Shown piece by piece: positions 46,801-57,792 of a stretch of DNA of 64,000 nucleotides; the stretch's first letter is position 1, and every line of letters starts with the position of its first letter. This DNA comes from Turritopsis dohrnii (lineage: Eukaryota; Cnidaria; Hydrozoa; Anthoathecata; Oceaniidae): assembly GCA_027922465.2 (NCBI GenBank), contig BQMF02000048.1, positions 1,240,001-1,304,000 of the forward strand, read 5' to 3'. A model generated the notes under the pieces. The model was not told where the DNA came from. It ran no database searches and saw nothing but the letters and a program-made list of their open reading frames with translations. The position numbers and the translations under genes were made by a program.

Positions 46801-47516
46801 TACTTGGAGCGGAATACCAGGATACCTTGCAGACGAAACATAATCGGGCATTTGTGCTTACCAGCCAGGGAAAGTATAACGAAGCAATCAAAGTATATAA
46901 GGATCTGTTGAATTCACTAATATCAATACATGGAGTGGCAGACCCGCAAGTGTTGGATACGAAAAAGAACCTGGCAATGGTCTTACGTAACCAAGGAAAG
47001 TACAAAGAAGCAATCAAAATGTACAAGGAGGTCTTGAATTTAGAAGTATCAGTACGTGGAGTGGAGCACCCGGAAACCTTGGAGACGAAACATAAGCTGG
47101 GATTTGCGTTTAGTGAGCAAGGAAAGTACGATAAAGCAATCGCAATGTATAAAGAAGTGTTGAATTCACGAGTATCAGTACTTGGGGTGGAGCACAATAG
47201 TACGTTGCTTACGAAATTTGACCTTGCAAATGCATTTACTCAGCAAGGAAAGTATAACGAGGGAATCGAAATTTACAAGGAAGTGCTGAATTCGAAATTA
47301 TCATTACTTGGAGAAAACAACTCGCATATGTGGGGTATCAAAAGTCGCCTGGCAATTGCGTTATCGAAGCAAGGAAAGTACGAGGAGGAAATCAAATTGT
47401 ACATGGAAGTTTACAAATCACAAAAAACATTACTTGGAGTGGACCACCCGCACACAATGATGACGAAACATTACCTAGAACTTGCGTTAAGACACAAGCA
47501 AAAGACATTAACATGA
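43898..47516 (+). CDS. NB-ARC ATPase plus 18 TPR repeats (NLR-like protein), C-terminal part
   Basis: The frame is open from the element edge; the first ATG is at 43920 (1,198 codons), preceded in frame by GYNEVGNV. NB-ARC about 10-330: Walker A GLSGIGKS 35-42, Walker B LLVFDNAD 113-120, sensor-like IIITTQ 140-145, a GLPL-like SSLPIAL 191-197 and an IHNLIQ helix at 319-324 where NLRs have MHD. Then come 18 kinesin-light-chain-type TPRs of 42 residues from 439 to the end. NB-ARC proteins act as nucleotide-driven switches that oligomerise on sensing, and the TPRs would be the sensor. With the HEPN exon at 40.7 kb this makes HEPN-NB-ARC-TPR. The 2.7-kb insertion separates the two parts, so this allele may be disrupted, or the NB-ARC-TPR part may be expressed alone. 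One continuous exon. Confidence 0.92.
45234..47513 (+). repeat. 126-bp coding tandem array, 18 TPR units
   Basis: Each unit encodes Y-x-E-A-I-x-M-Y-K-E-V-L-N ... LG.EHP.TL.TK.NLA.AL..QGK. Unit 13 has 43 residues. Units alternate between an LNLEVSV type (7, 9, 11, 15) and a DLLNSLIS...DPQ.L type (8, 10, 14), a two-unit higher-order pattern that implies recent duplication of pairs. Confidence 0.93.
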
Positions 47517-47576
47517 AGAAATCGAAATGTGCAAGGATGTATTCAATTCGTAATCTTGCACTTGCGTTAAGTCAAT
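47517..47576 (+). pseudogene. Remnant of a 19th TPR beyond the stop
   Basis: Right after TGA, another frame reads EEIEMCKDVFNS and then, after an internal loss, RNLALALSQ. These are the start and end of a TPR unit, so the array once continued and the protein was shortened by a frameshift and deletion. Confidence 0.6.
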
Positions 47577-47806
47577 GATTAACATAATTGTACTTAATAA
47601 CAGTGTTGCTACTTCACGATTTAATTACTTAGTTTATTCATCTTAAATTTCCTCTTTGTCTTTATGAGTCAAATCTTTTTGTTGTTGAGTCACTTTTTTT
47701 CTTTTCGTGTAGTAAAATGTGGGAACTATATTGATGTAATTTTTTGATTAGTGATTTGATATTTTCTTCTGGAAAGGAAACTGTTTCAAGGTGCATCGAA
47801 AGGGAA

Positions 47807-47812
47807 AATAAA
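47807..47812 (+). terminator. Candidate polyadenylation signal
   Basis: AATAAA about 290 bp after the stop of the NB-ARC-TPR gene, the first such hexamer in a reasonable position. Confidence 0.4.
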
Positions 47813-49632
47813 TTGTAGCAAATTACAAATAATTTGAAAATTTTGACGGAATTTTATAAATCCTCTATTTTAATGAACGTCATTCCAAAAAATGAATTAC
47901 AGTAATCAAGCTCAGCGTTATTTCTAACTAAAACGTTTAGTGTCAATAAGTTGAAATCTCATTTAAATTGAGTAAATCCTCACTAAATGAGTTTTCTCTT
48001 TAAATCTTTTAAAACATTTTTTCGTCATGTTTGTTAAAATACAAAGTGTTTCTTGTTGAACATATTATTGAAGTTTGAAGTAGTCATTTTAACAGTAGTT
48101 TTAACAATGATGGTTTTTCATATGCAAGCCTTAAAACAAAATTTATGGAAGGAGTTGTTTTAATATCTGTACAACAACAACAAAGCCGCCATTTTGGGTT
48201 AACCTGGGAATTTAACTAAGCTTCAAGGGAAGAGACGTGATGATGGTTTTTCTCTTAGGTGAACTATGCATTTTTAGACAGATTCTTAGTGGTGATTTTA
48301 GAATTTTGTAAAGTTTTCTTCCAGAGTAATCGAATAACAATGTCTCTTTTGAATAGTTGTTAGTGATACTGCACTTATATTTTAAAGTATTATAATAATC
48401 AATATAATTATTATTGATGCAATATGAAAATGCAGTTATATATCGTTTTTAGCATTTCTGTGAATTTAATCAGGAATTTCAAACTGGTTTTTCGACTTTC
48501 GTCCTACTCTTAATTGTGTTATACTTTCCAGTTTATTGCATCAGCTTTTGATAAATTTGATTTTGGTTATCACCTCTTCAGAGAATAATCTCAAATATTG
48601 GATGAACTTTTGAATAACATGGAATCACATGCTGATTTGTTACCTTATTACAGCTCATGATATTACACTTACGAAGTCACTTGCTCTTCAAAGGGTCTTT
48701 GAACCTTTGAAGAAAGAACGAAATACATTAGGGTTAAGAGACCATAACTTCTTGTAATATTATGGATTTTTACTGAATTTACTCTTTTATATTTACGGGA
48801 AGATATCTAATTGGTAATACCATCTTGATGCATTGCAGACGTTTTCATTGCGTGCATCTAACTGATAATGAACTTTTCATAGCCTGATCACTTCACCCTG
48901 AAAACACATCATGGTTGCATTCATATCTGTTAATCGTGAATTAATGCCTTTATTTACAGCCTTTATTTTCTGAAATACTATTAAAAGATCATATGTATGC
49001 CAGGTAATTTGGCTAAATTTATGCTTTCATAATGTTTTCGGGACTGTTCTAGTAAGGTTTCTATATAATGGTAAGGTGAGACATGCTGATGAGTTCAAAG
49101 GAAAGAATCTTTATCATCAGTTGATAACTTAGCCAATTTAGAAAATTAAATTAAGTGGAAACTTTATAAGTGATTTCATAATAGCTGTACGTGTTAGGTC
49201 TGTTGTTGAGTAAACATTCTACCTGAACATAATCTTCATGTTGAGTTAAAGCAGAATCTTGGATTTTACCATCAATATTTATTGTTTCAGGTTTTGTAGT
49301 TAGATTTGAAATGTATCTTTCATTGCGAAATGCTTTGGTTGGTTATATTTTTACCTAGCGCACTGTAAAACATAACTATCATGTACAGCTTTATGACACT
49401 GTTTTTGTGGAACGACACATGCGTCTTGTGTATTTTATCCAAAGTATCTCTACTCAATTTTCAAAAAATAATCAAACATCAGATGTGACTTTTGATACAA
49501 GGATTGGAATCAGTAAATGTTGATTTCCTCCATATTCTATTCTGAGCTTTCTTACTTACTTCGAACTTGAATATCATACGCTTTTCTCAGTCCTTTCCTA
49601 ATATCAATTGAAAGCATTGTTATTATTTTATT
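47813..49632. other. Intergenic, nothing recognised
   Basis: No open exon, repeat or RNA gene that I can support. Confidence 0.5.
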
Positions 49633-50560
49633 ATTTATTATTAATTGTCTTTCAGGCACTTCCATATTTCACAATGGCTATTCGTCCTATTAAAATAAGC
49701 ATATTTAAATAAAGAAATAATTTATTATGAAAGAATATACCGTATAAAATATAATTTTCAAAAGATACTGGCAAAAGACTGCGAACAGAATTGGAATCTT
49801 GTACTGGTTGGAAACTTGGAGAAATTGAAAATTTGAAAAAGTTGATTGGAACTAAATGATCATGGAACTAGCAGTATTGGTATTGATAAGACTTTAAAAT
49901 TTTCAAATATTTTAAGTATAAATATAATTAATAAATTAACGATGGCTACCCTGAAAAGATAATGTACTAGAAGCTTGCAATATAGAAATTGAATTGGATG
50001 TGGTAATCTGGAGTGATCTCAAAAATCAAATGACTGGAATGTCACTGGTTTTAGGATGTAGTAACGAACCGCACAAAGCGCTGAAAATATTGGAGTAGCT
50101 GATATTGATGTGAAAAGTTAGAAATAAAATAAATAAGATTAAGTTATTTATTGGGCATAATGTAAAATATATATACTAATCAATCGACAGACCTTTAGAC
50201 AGGGACACAAAAAAGAAACTAACAGGTAAATCGGTTGGCAGACTAACAAAAGAATCGGACACAAACAAACTTGACTTACGATAATGATATTGGCTATGAG
50301 ATTGGTGCGATACTAAAATATTGAACCGAAAGGTGCCGATTGTTAAAAATCTTATGCATGATTCATAATAAATATTGCTAAGCTAACATCCAATTAATAT
50401 TTCTTTAAAGAGCTACGAAATTTTTTAGGGTCAGGTTCTTCCCTGATAATTTTTGGAATGTCATTTAACAGGCGACTTGCCTTGCCAATGTCTCCGTTTA
50501 TCATTATCACCTTATCTGGATTTCAATATTTTAGACATCAGAAGCTATAACATTATTATC
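49633..50560 (-). pseudogene. LINE 3' end with the last ~35 codons of its reverse-transcriptase ORF
   Basis: On the minus strand the frame ending at 50394 reads NGDIGKASRLLNDIPKIIRE, then EPDPKKFRSSLKKY, a typical LINE ORF2 C-terminus. The 3' UTR follows to 49633, with CACTTCCATATTTCACAATG/GGCTATTCGTCC shared with the LINE tail at 36.05 kb and an ATTATTATT end. Confidence 0.65.
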
Positions 50561-51040
50561 ATTTGCAGATTGAAAGATACCGGAAAACAATTCACTCCTA
50601 AATTAAATTACCATCAAACTTCTCAAGATCCAGCCTAGGCAACCGCACAAATTTAACAACAACATTTGAGGATTTGAAGGATTCAGATTCACTGACAGTA
50701 CTGTTTTGTTCAACAGTGCCACGAGATGAAGAGATCTATTGAACAGGTAGGATATTAGGTTTAACCAATTCTCTCAATAGTTCCATATCTTAAACATGAT
50801 TAAAGTATTCAAAGGCGGAGCTGGAACTCAAAATTTGTGGAGGGGAGTTTAGTTATTTAAAGTAGAAGAGAAAAACGTGCGAGCAGCTAATCATCACTTA
50901 AGACTGAAAAGAAATATCATAATGTTGTCCTCTACTTTTTTGACTGAACGGAATACGTCTTTGGTATTGAACTGGAATAGTTGCAATAAATGACAAGTCT
51001 TTATGAGAATTATCGTCGATGTAAGTCTGTATGCCTGCAG
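50561..51040. other. Intergenic, nothing recognised
   Basis: No supported gene. Confidence 0.4.
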
Positions 51041-51680
51041 TGCGGAATGAGTGCATGTAATCACCCGTTTGCCAGCCAAAAGATGGAATGTGTGAAAACC
51101 GGGTTTTCATTCGACAAATTCCGATAAGCGAATTGAATTCGTAACGGTTTGCATGAATGCGCATCCATCTCAAACGGAAAGAATATCTTTTAATCTTTTT
51201 AGTTTTCTACTGCAATGAATTACATCAATGCAATGTCCATTTTAGTAGACCTTTCCCGATATGTTTTCAAATTTCGAAATTTTACCAAATTTCAACCCGC
51301 CTGGTTTTGATGTAGTCATTTGATGAAAGTTATTACAGATTCACCCATTCAGTTATGAAAAACTCATTATCAAGTAATCATCATGTTACAACATAAAGAA
51401 TCGAAACGAGGCTGGGTTTGATAGTCTGATAGTGCAGGGCCGTCGGAAGTGGAGTGTCTGGGATTTCGCTAGCTCACTTGCAGGTGTTTTGTCCATAAGT
51501 ATAGATTCAATACTCAGAGTTCTAAAAGTAGCCTGAATAAAAATTATTTATAACTAAAAAGTAGGTTTTTTAAAAGCACAAAGAAAGCACTAGGATGTTG
51601 AAGAAGAAATACATAACAGGCATCTTCTAAACTTTGGCATAAATGTTTACACCAAGATATAATAAATAGCATTCAGTTTT
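51041..51680 (+). repeat. Dispersed repeat R4, copy 2
   Basis: Diverged direct copy of 14828-15600, with the same order of shared blocks. Confidence 0.72.
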
Positions 51681-52119
51681 TATACATTGACGAAAATTAT
51701 ACGCCAAAGCGTTGTCACTTGCCGCCACTGTTCAGCCTGGGGATACATTCATATTATAGTTGCTGTGTAAACCTGAATTTCCAATGAAATCAGAATCTCA
51801 TAAAAGTCAGAAAAAAATATGAATATGTCACACGTGCAACTGCCTGGCCCACCCATCCTCCTATAAACGCAGGCACATCCTCGACCATAGCTATCTCCAC
51901 CCACTTTTTTTCCTGTTATCATACCCTTCTCCATCGAGCGTTTTGCCGCTCACATACTCTCCTCCAGCCGCGTTTCAATCTAATCTATTCAATAATAACT
52001 ACTTTAATATTAAGGTAATCTTATTAAATCCCATCCTCATTCACCTTGCCTAAAGTTTCAATTCATAAGCATTAATATATATCATTTAGTACAGGTATAT
52101 TTTAGCAAGGTAAAAATAT
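51681..52119. other. Intergenic
   Basis: No supported gene; flank of the Helitron relic. Confidence 0.4.
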
Positions 52120-53320
52120 TCATAATAAATGTTGGTAGACTTTATTTCTAGTGCAGCATCCTTTTCTAACATAACCTTGCTGTAAAGGTCCACAAACCAT
52201 TACTGTGAGAGCTTCAAAACTTTGTGTTTGCAAAAATGCAACATACAGTTGACCATGAAAGAAGCTATGCCTTTGCATGTAAATGCCAACCCTTTCAAAG
52301 GTCTGACCTCGACTTTTATTTATGGTAATTGCGTAAAATACACAGTGAGAAAATTGTTTTCCCTTCAGCTGAAGCGGAAGGTTAGTTTCATTCAGACATA
52401 ACGTTAATCTAGGAACGAGCAGCCGATTTCTAGCTGAAAGGGTCAAGAATATTCTTTTGAGGATTACATATGAGTAACTAAGTACCGTTGCATAAACCGT
52501 TCTTCAATGATAATAGACACTCGATAAGAATAGAGTGGGAAATATCATGCAAAAGACATTAACGCGGAATTTCGATGGAGTCTTTAAATAGATCATCCAC
52601 TTTTCCGGTGTTGCTCCATTTCCTAATTCTGCAAATCCCCTTTGCTCAGGTGCAGCTGACACGTTGAAATTCAGATGAGATGAGCTGATCTGGCTCTTCT
52701 CACAAATGGAAAAGTCTATCTAAAATTACAGCCTAAAAGAATAACATTTCACTGTTACAAACATCCATGAACGTTTTTCATTAGCTGCAAGTGCATGTAG
52801 GAATCAGCCTCATCAAGTACTAGGGTCTGAAAAATATCTGTTGCTCATTTAGAAGGTGAATAGTAAAGTAGCATGAATTTGAGTGTGCATTGCAAAAGAG
52901 TATAAAGGCCACACAGCTTTTGGAGTAGATACATACCTTGCATCTAAAAAGGTTTTGATTTCGTCGTGATCGATAAGCTTATTGATTTCAATGCGAGTAG
53001 TATCATGTCCTTTGTAAATGTAGTTGTACAAATACTTGATACAAATACTTGACATTTCTAATGGAAGCACAGGCCTCGAGATTTATATGTGCATTGTACT
53101 TTTTACTGAAAAAAGGATTGTACAGGACGATCTATCTGTTGTGAAAATCCATATTTTGAAGTCATTTGTTCGGGGATGTAAAAAATAGCCACATTTAAGG
53201 CCATTCCATTGTTGAAATGATAAGGAATACTTGCTGCACTTACCATCTTGACTCACTGAATTGACCATACGGACCATGGACCATGCAGGAGGGTCTGTTA
53301 CAAAACCTATTTTGATGTCG
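52120..53320 (-). pseudogene. Helitron Rep/helicase relic
   Basis: The minus strand keeps recognisable pieces in order. PPAWSMV...DGKCSKYSLSFQQ (53300-53083) and IKYLYNYIYKGHDTTRIEIN with LDARYVS (53070-52849) are the N-terminal Helitron helper region. Degenerate TLVLDEAD and ILLGCNFR..FPFV (52840-52600) are from the PIF1-like helicase. The helicase C-terminus has FYAITINKSRGQTFERVGIY and HGQLYVA (52446-52120). Helitrons are rolling-circle transposons. Many stops and missing segments make it nonfunctional. I did not find the TC...CTRR ends. Confidence 0.82.
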
Positions 53321-53435
53321 AACGGACATTATTTTTTTCTAAATGCATTAACTGGAAATTTTCTATTCACAAATCGAGTGGAACGGACGCGATAGAAATT
53401 AGGAATTACTGATTTTTTGATCAGCATTCAACCTT

Positions 53436-54320
53436 CCAGAACAAACAATACACAAGGGAGACAAAGTGGTACATACAAGGATAGAGAATATTATATAAAC
53501 TAAGAAAACAAATCAAACCATGCATATTAAAAATATCTGTTTTGGGAAAATTTTATACTTTTTTGGTTTGAAAGCATTGCTTAAATTAACAGCCCAGTCT
53601 CTTCTCTGTAACCGATGACATTATAGGTAAAACTGGTGTTTTGTATTTGTTGAAGCAGTAAAAAGCAAGAAGGCAATATCATCAGGTTTAGAGATTGAAG
53701 TACTTGAAGTAGCAATTATTATAGAAACAGTTATGTCAGTTGAAGAAATAATAATAACCAATTTGGTTTGAAATATGAAAAAGAATAACTTCAAATTTTT
53801 CAGCAGAACTACTACAAAAACTGGAACATGAAGGTAATTTAACAGGATTACAAGTTTTTAATGAATGTTACCAGAACCTTAAACGTTTTTTCTAACCGAG
53901 ATCAAAAATTAATCTGATGATGACCTCTGGAAATATAATGAAATGAAATAAAATACCTTTTCGATTTCAGAAAAAATATTTAAGCTTTACCTAGCATTTT
54001 ATTGTCGTATGCCTGAAACGATATGTTTACATGTTTCATTGTCTACCTGAATTTTGAATTTTATCCCATTACATAAATTTTTAGGGATACAAACACATAA
54101 TAACAAATAGAATTAAACAGAACAGGTTGTTATGTTTCCCCCTAGTCTTAAGTGAAATACCATGAAGAGTATACAGCAGTCTAATTTTCCCAGTTGATGT
54201 AGTTTAATTTCTGGGAGTAAAAAGACTCTCCCATAGACATCTGCAGGAAAGAGCGGAAGAGACCCACAGTCATGTACAACACCCTCTTTTATTTCTGTTA
54301 ATGTTGAGGAAAGTCTCCAA
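53436..54320 (+). repeat. Long dispersed repeat R5, copy 1
   Basis: Direct copy of 60371-61262, roughly 95% alike (AACCTTCCAG start, AAGAAAGTCTCCAA-like end). No ORF. High identity points to recent mobility. I see no inverted ends or tail. Confidence 0.88.
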
Positions 54321-54321
54321 T

Positions 54322-54624
54322 AACCGTCAGATGACGGTCACTTTTCGACGTCACAATTATGTTGCATTTCTGACCACCAGACGACTGTCAAACGACGGTC
54401 AGAAGTGACTGTCATATGACGTTATCTTGACGTCATAATGTTTACTGATATCATGGTCCTTTTACGTCATATAAACGTCAAAACAACGTCTCATCGACCG
54501 TCAAAAATGACCGTCAGATGACGGTCACTTTTCGACGTCACAATTATGTTGCATTTCTGACCACCAGACGACGGTCAGTGGTGACCGTCATATGACGTTA
54601 TCCTGACGTCATAATGTTTACTGG
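54322..54624. repeat. 187-bp duplication rich in TGACGTCA and CCGTCA
   Basis: CCGTCAGATGACGG starts two units 187 bp apart. Each unit ends with a TGACGTCATAATGTTTACTG block. Many CGTC/GACG palindromes. It abuts the end of R5 copy 1 and is absent at R5 copy 2. Confidence 0.85.
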
Positions 54625-54709
54625 AGAGGATTACACTATACTGATGTCGGTAGAAATAGAACAATTGACAAATGGTCGGGGAACGAGCAGGTTCCAGTAT
54701 TATTAAAGC

Positions 54710-54928
54710 ACTCAAGCAAAGTCAAAGTCAAGTATTTATTTGGTCATTTAGAGTAGGTTTAAGAAGTTTTATCATTATTGCTTCTAAAATCTTCCGTTTT
54801 ATAGAGTTTCTATGGGCAACAGTAATTGTACTGCATGTAAAAGCATGACCAGCTCCGAACTAGGCGGGATTTGAACCCACGACCTAGCATTTCTAGTCCT
54901 GTCGCTCTACCAACTGAGCTACCGGTTC
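54710..54928 (-). mobile_element. tRNA-derived SINE
   Basis: A 73-nt tRNA-like head at 54928-54856 on the minus strand has a perfect A box (TAGCTCAGTTGG) and B box (GGTTCAAATCC). The acceptor ends mostly pair. The anticodon arm does not pair and position 33 is C, so it is not a working tRNA. The body runs to a GACTTTGACTTTG tail at 54715. Confidence 0.75.
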
Positions 54929-55278
54929 ATGGTGTTCAATCTCATTAACGATATGTACCTAATGTTGCAGAGAAATCCATCTCTGACGTGATGTTATTGT
55001 GATTCGTGTGGGAATCCAATTTGAAGAAAGCATTTGTGTAGCAGCAGTTAGAGGTGAAATAAAATAATGGAAAAATCCAATAATTTTTCACCGATGTACA
55101 TGCTATCAAAAATCCTCTAATCTTCCGAAGAGATGTTCTAAAAAACTTGACAACCCCGACGTATCCCTCAATGTTTCTCAAAAGGAAACGATTTTATTTT
55201 ATTTATCCGTCAGTCGCAATCCTATACCTTCAAAAGTTCAATTGTATGTAGTAGCTTAATGTTCTTTACCTTTGTAAA
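54929..55278. other. Intergenic
   Basis: Nothing recognised. Confidence 0.4.
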
Positions 55279-55562
55279 GTGCAGCAATGGTGTAGTGGTT
55301 GGTTGCGACCGCTGCGATCCGTGTTTGAGTTCAGTTATATGTCGTATATCAATACTCCACTCCGATGCGCATTAAAAGCAGCGTATCAGCCCATTAGGAG
55401 CCATCGACTGACTTTACACTTGCGTTTGGGTAATGCTATACGTATCTCTGGCAGTAAGTCAATTACTAGCTGCAAGTCGGCGGCAGACGAACCAACCATT
55501 TCGGTTGGAAATCCAAGGACTAAAAACTCTCGGTTACTTACTTACTTATTTACTATTTACCT
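55279..55562 (+). mobile_element. tRNA-headed SINE (degenerate) with TTAC tail
   Basis: GCAATGGTGTAGTGGTTGG resembles the A box of Glu/Asp-type tRNA heads. The B box is degraded. The body ends in TTACTTACTTACTTATTTAC, a common SINE tail. The ORF across it is accidental. Confidence 0.45.
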
Positions 55563-56421
55563 GTTAAACCGAATAGGAAAATTAGACAACTGGCATAAAA
55601 ACCTGAAATTGAACTTTTATAAAAGTTTACGGGTGCGGCTGCAAAATCATTATGAGAGTATATTTCTTTGAGATGAGATGAGACTCGATTTGATGAATCT
55701 GGCTATTTTGTAAATGACTCTTTACTTGGACTCATTTACGCGATTCCTGCGTTTTAATAATCGCGAATATACACTCACCGTCCTCAGTCAGGAAAATTTA
55801 CTCATATAGATGAGTCACGCAGACTCATCAAGAGTGTTGGTATATAAAATAGAAATGTGTTTTTGCGTGAGTTTCGGTAAAACTCTCAAAAATGGTAAGC
55901 TCCCATGACAAAACCTTTCTTGATATATTTTTGGTTTCTTTACGTTGTTTGAAATAGTGACTAGCTTAAAATTAAAGGAATAGAATAAAATGAAAGAATA
56001 AAATTAATGTCTAAAATATTTTTGTGGAGTGGAGATATGCGGAACATGGATTGGATTATCAAAATGCAAAGTTGTTGTTTTGAGAGCTAAGTAGATATTT
56101 TTTCCCACGAAAGTTCAAATTTTCCTCGGAAGATCTTTTGGTCTGCCCTGAGTACGCTGAAGATCAAGCCGTAAGTATTACTTTCTTTCTTTGAATTATT
56201 TGTATGATGGCCAATTCTAAAAGTATTGTTGAACAGCTTAGAATGTTAGGAACCAATTAAAAGGTGTAGCACAGCAGACCAAATAATAGGCAGAGCAACT
56301 TCTCTTGGTTTGTTTGTTACTTATGGGGATGGGATGGGAACTGTTGGTATAGGTCGATAATTGATCAAATGAAAAGACCAGAAATTCATTAAACACATTA
56401 TTAAAAAGAAATTCTTGAAAA
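55563..56421. other. Intergenic
   Basis: No supported gene. Possible splice-like edges near 56170 (CAAGCC|GTAAGTATT) without an open exon. Confidence 0.35.
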
Positions 56422-56884
56422 ATGTTTTCTGACCATCTAAAATTAAGAGTAGCAGTCGTAAACTTTGTGAGAGAAAATCAAGATAATGTTGCATATATTA
56501 GAAATTTCAAGCGTGTTTACTCTCAGTTCCTGTTTGCAGAAAATGACAACAGGTCTTGGGTAGAATTTGAAAAGAAATTAGCTTCAGACAAATTCTTCTG
56601 ATGATGTTCAAGCCGATATTTTTTACTCTGGTTTTGTATCCATGCATCATGCCGGTGGAGAAGTAAAATATGATGAAAACGGTAAAAAAGAATGGATTCT
56701 CAACAAGGAAACACAACAGAAGGAACACAACCTCCTCCTGAAGTTAATCCTTCAACCAAACCCCTTACAGATGTTCTTAAATTTTGATCCAAATGCACAT
56801 TATGTCTCTCTTGATAATCGTATTGCTTTATATAAATGTAATGGGTACTGTTTGCGATTGAAGCGTAAAAAGAAAGGTGACAAC
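56422..56884 (+). pseudogene. OTU-like cysteine protease fragment, frameshifted and interrupted
   Basis: ATG at 56422 opens FSDHLKLRVAVVNFVRENQD ... RSWVEFEKKLASDKFF and stops at 56599-56601. Shifting one base, the next frame continues DDVQADIFYSGFVSMHH, then FDPNAHYVSL, up to the hAT end at 56885. The layout (helix with LR.AVV.FV.EN, W..E...AS.KF, later HY.SL) resembles OTU deubiquitinases, where the late His is catalytic; the N-terminal DGDC motif is not present. OTU domains also ride in some transposons. The assignment is tentative. Confidence 0.35.
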
Positions 56885-57792
56885 CAGGGGCGGATCTAGG
56901 ATTTTTTTCTACCAGGTCCGAATAGTGAATGCCTTAACATCGCCCCCCACCATGGTTTGGGGCCAAAGAAAATTTTCGCGTCTGAATCGTCTAAAAACGC
57001 TATTTCGTGCTATTTCGGGGGTAAAAAAACGAAGTGGAAACTTCAATTTCTTTTGAATAAAAACAACCTACAAATCGTAATAACTTGAATATAAATGGTT
57101 CGATGTTGTCTTATTTTCATTTTCATATTTTCCTCTTTATGCAAATGAAGAAAGCAGAACATTAGATTTCTCCACCACCAAACCTATAAAAGGAAGTATT
57201 GTCGTAGAGATAATGAACAATGGCATGGAAAACAGCACTGTTTCTGCCAATATCAGGCGTCATCAGCACAACTAGGTTAATACAATAGTGTAAGAACCAG
57301 TTGTGGACAGCACAATATTAAGATTTATATAATATTAACACAACATTGACATTACACATAGCCACACTTAACAAATAAACAAGTCATGTCATCAGAGATG
57401 CTAATCATATTTGGCCTCTCACGTTTAAATGTCAGTTTTCAATATTTTCTTCTCAATATTTTCACATAAAATGAAAAGGAAAATCATGATCAACTCATAC
57501 AGGTGAACTCCAAAATGGGGTACACTGTTAGACATTGTAAATCTAATTCTCATTCTTCTATTATCAAGTACAATTTGTTTCAATGTACAGTTTATGAATA
57601 CACCACAACTAGTCTTTTATTGTCAGAATTAAGTTAGTAGTTTGAAGAAAGAATTAAAAAAAGTAAAATATCCAAGGAACCTTGCAAAAAATTTATGATG
57701 TGTAAATATGAGATGAATTTATATGATGCATATCCAATATGTATCTTAAGGCTAGGGTAATGGTAAAATGATAAATCGATCTTCTGAACTTA

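Noticed and set aside
45415..47197. Long antisense ORFs (up to 196 codons) across the TPR array
   Set aside because: They repeat with the 126-bp unit and arise from its codon pattern. They show no family signature, and the sense strand has clear TPRs.
54856..54928. tRNA gene with TAG anticodon
   Set aside because: Length and A/B boxes fit, but the anticodon stem does not pair, position 33 is C, and a SINE body follows.
55279..55671. 130-codon ORF as a gene
   Set aside because: It coincides with a SINE-like head and TTAC tail, and has no domain resemblance.
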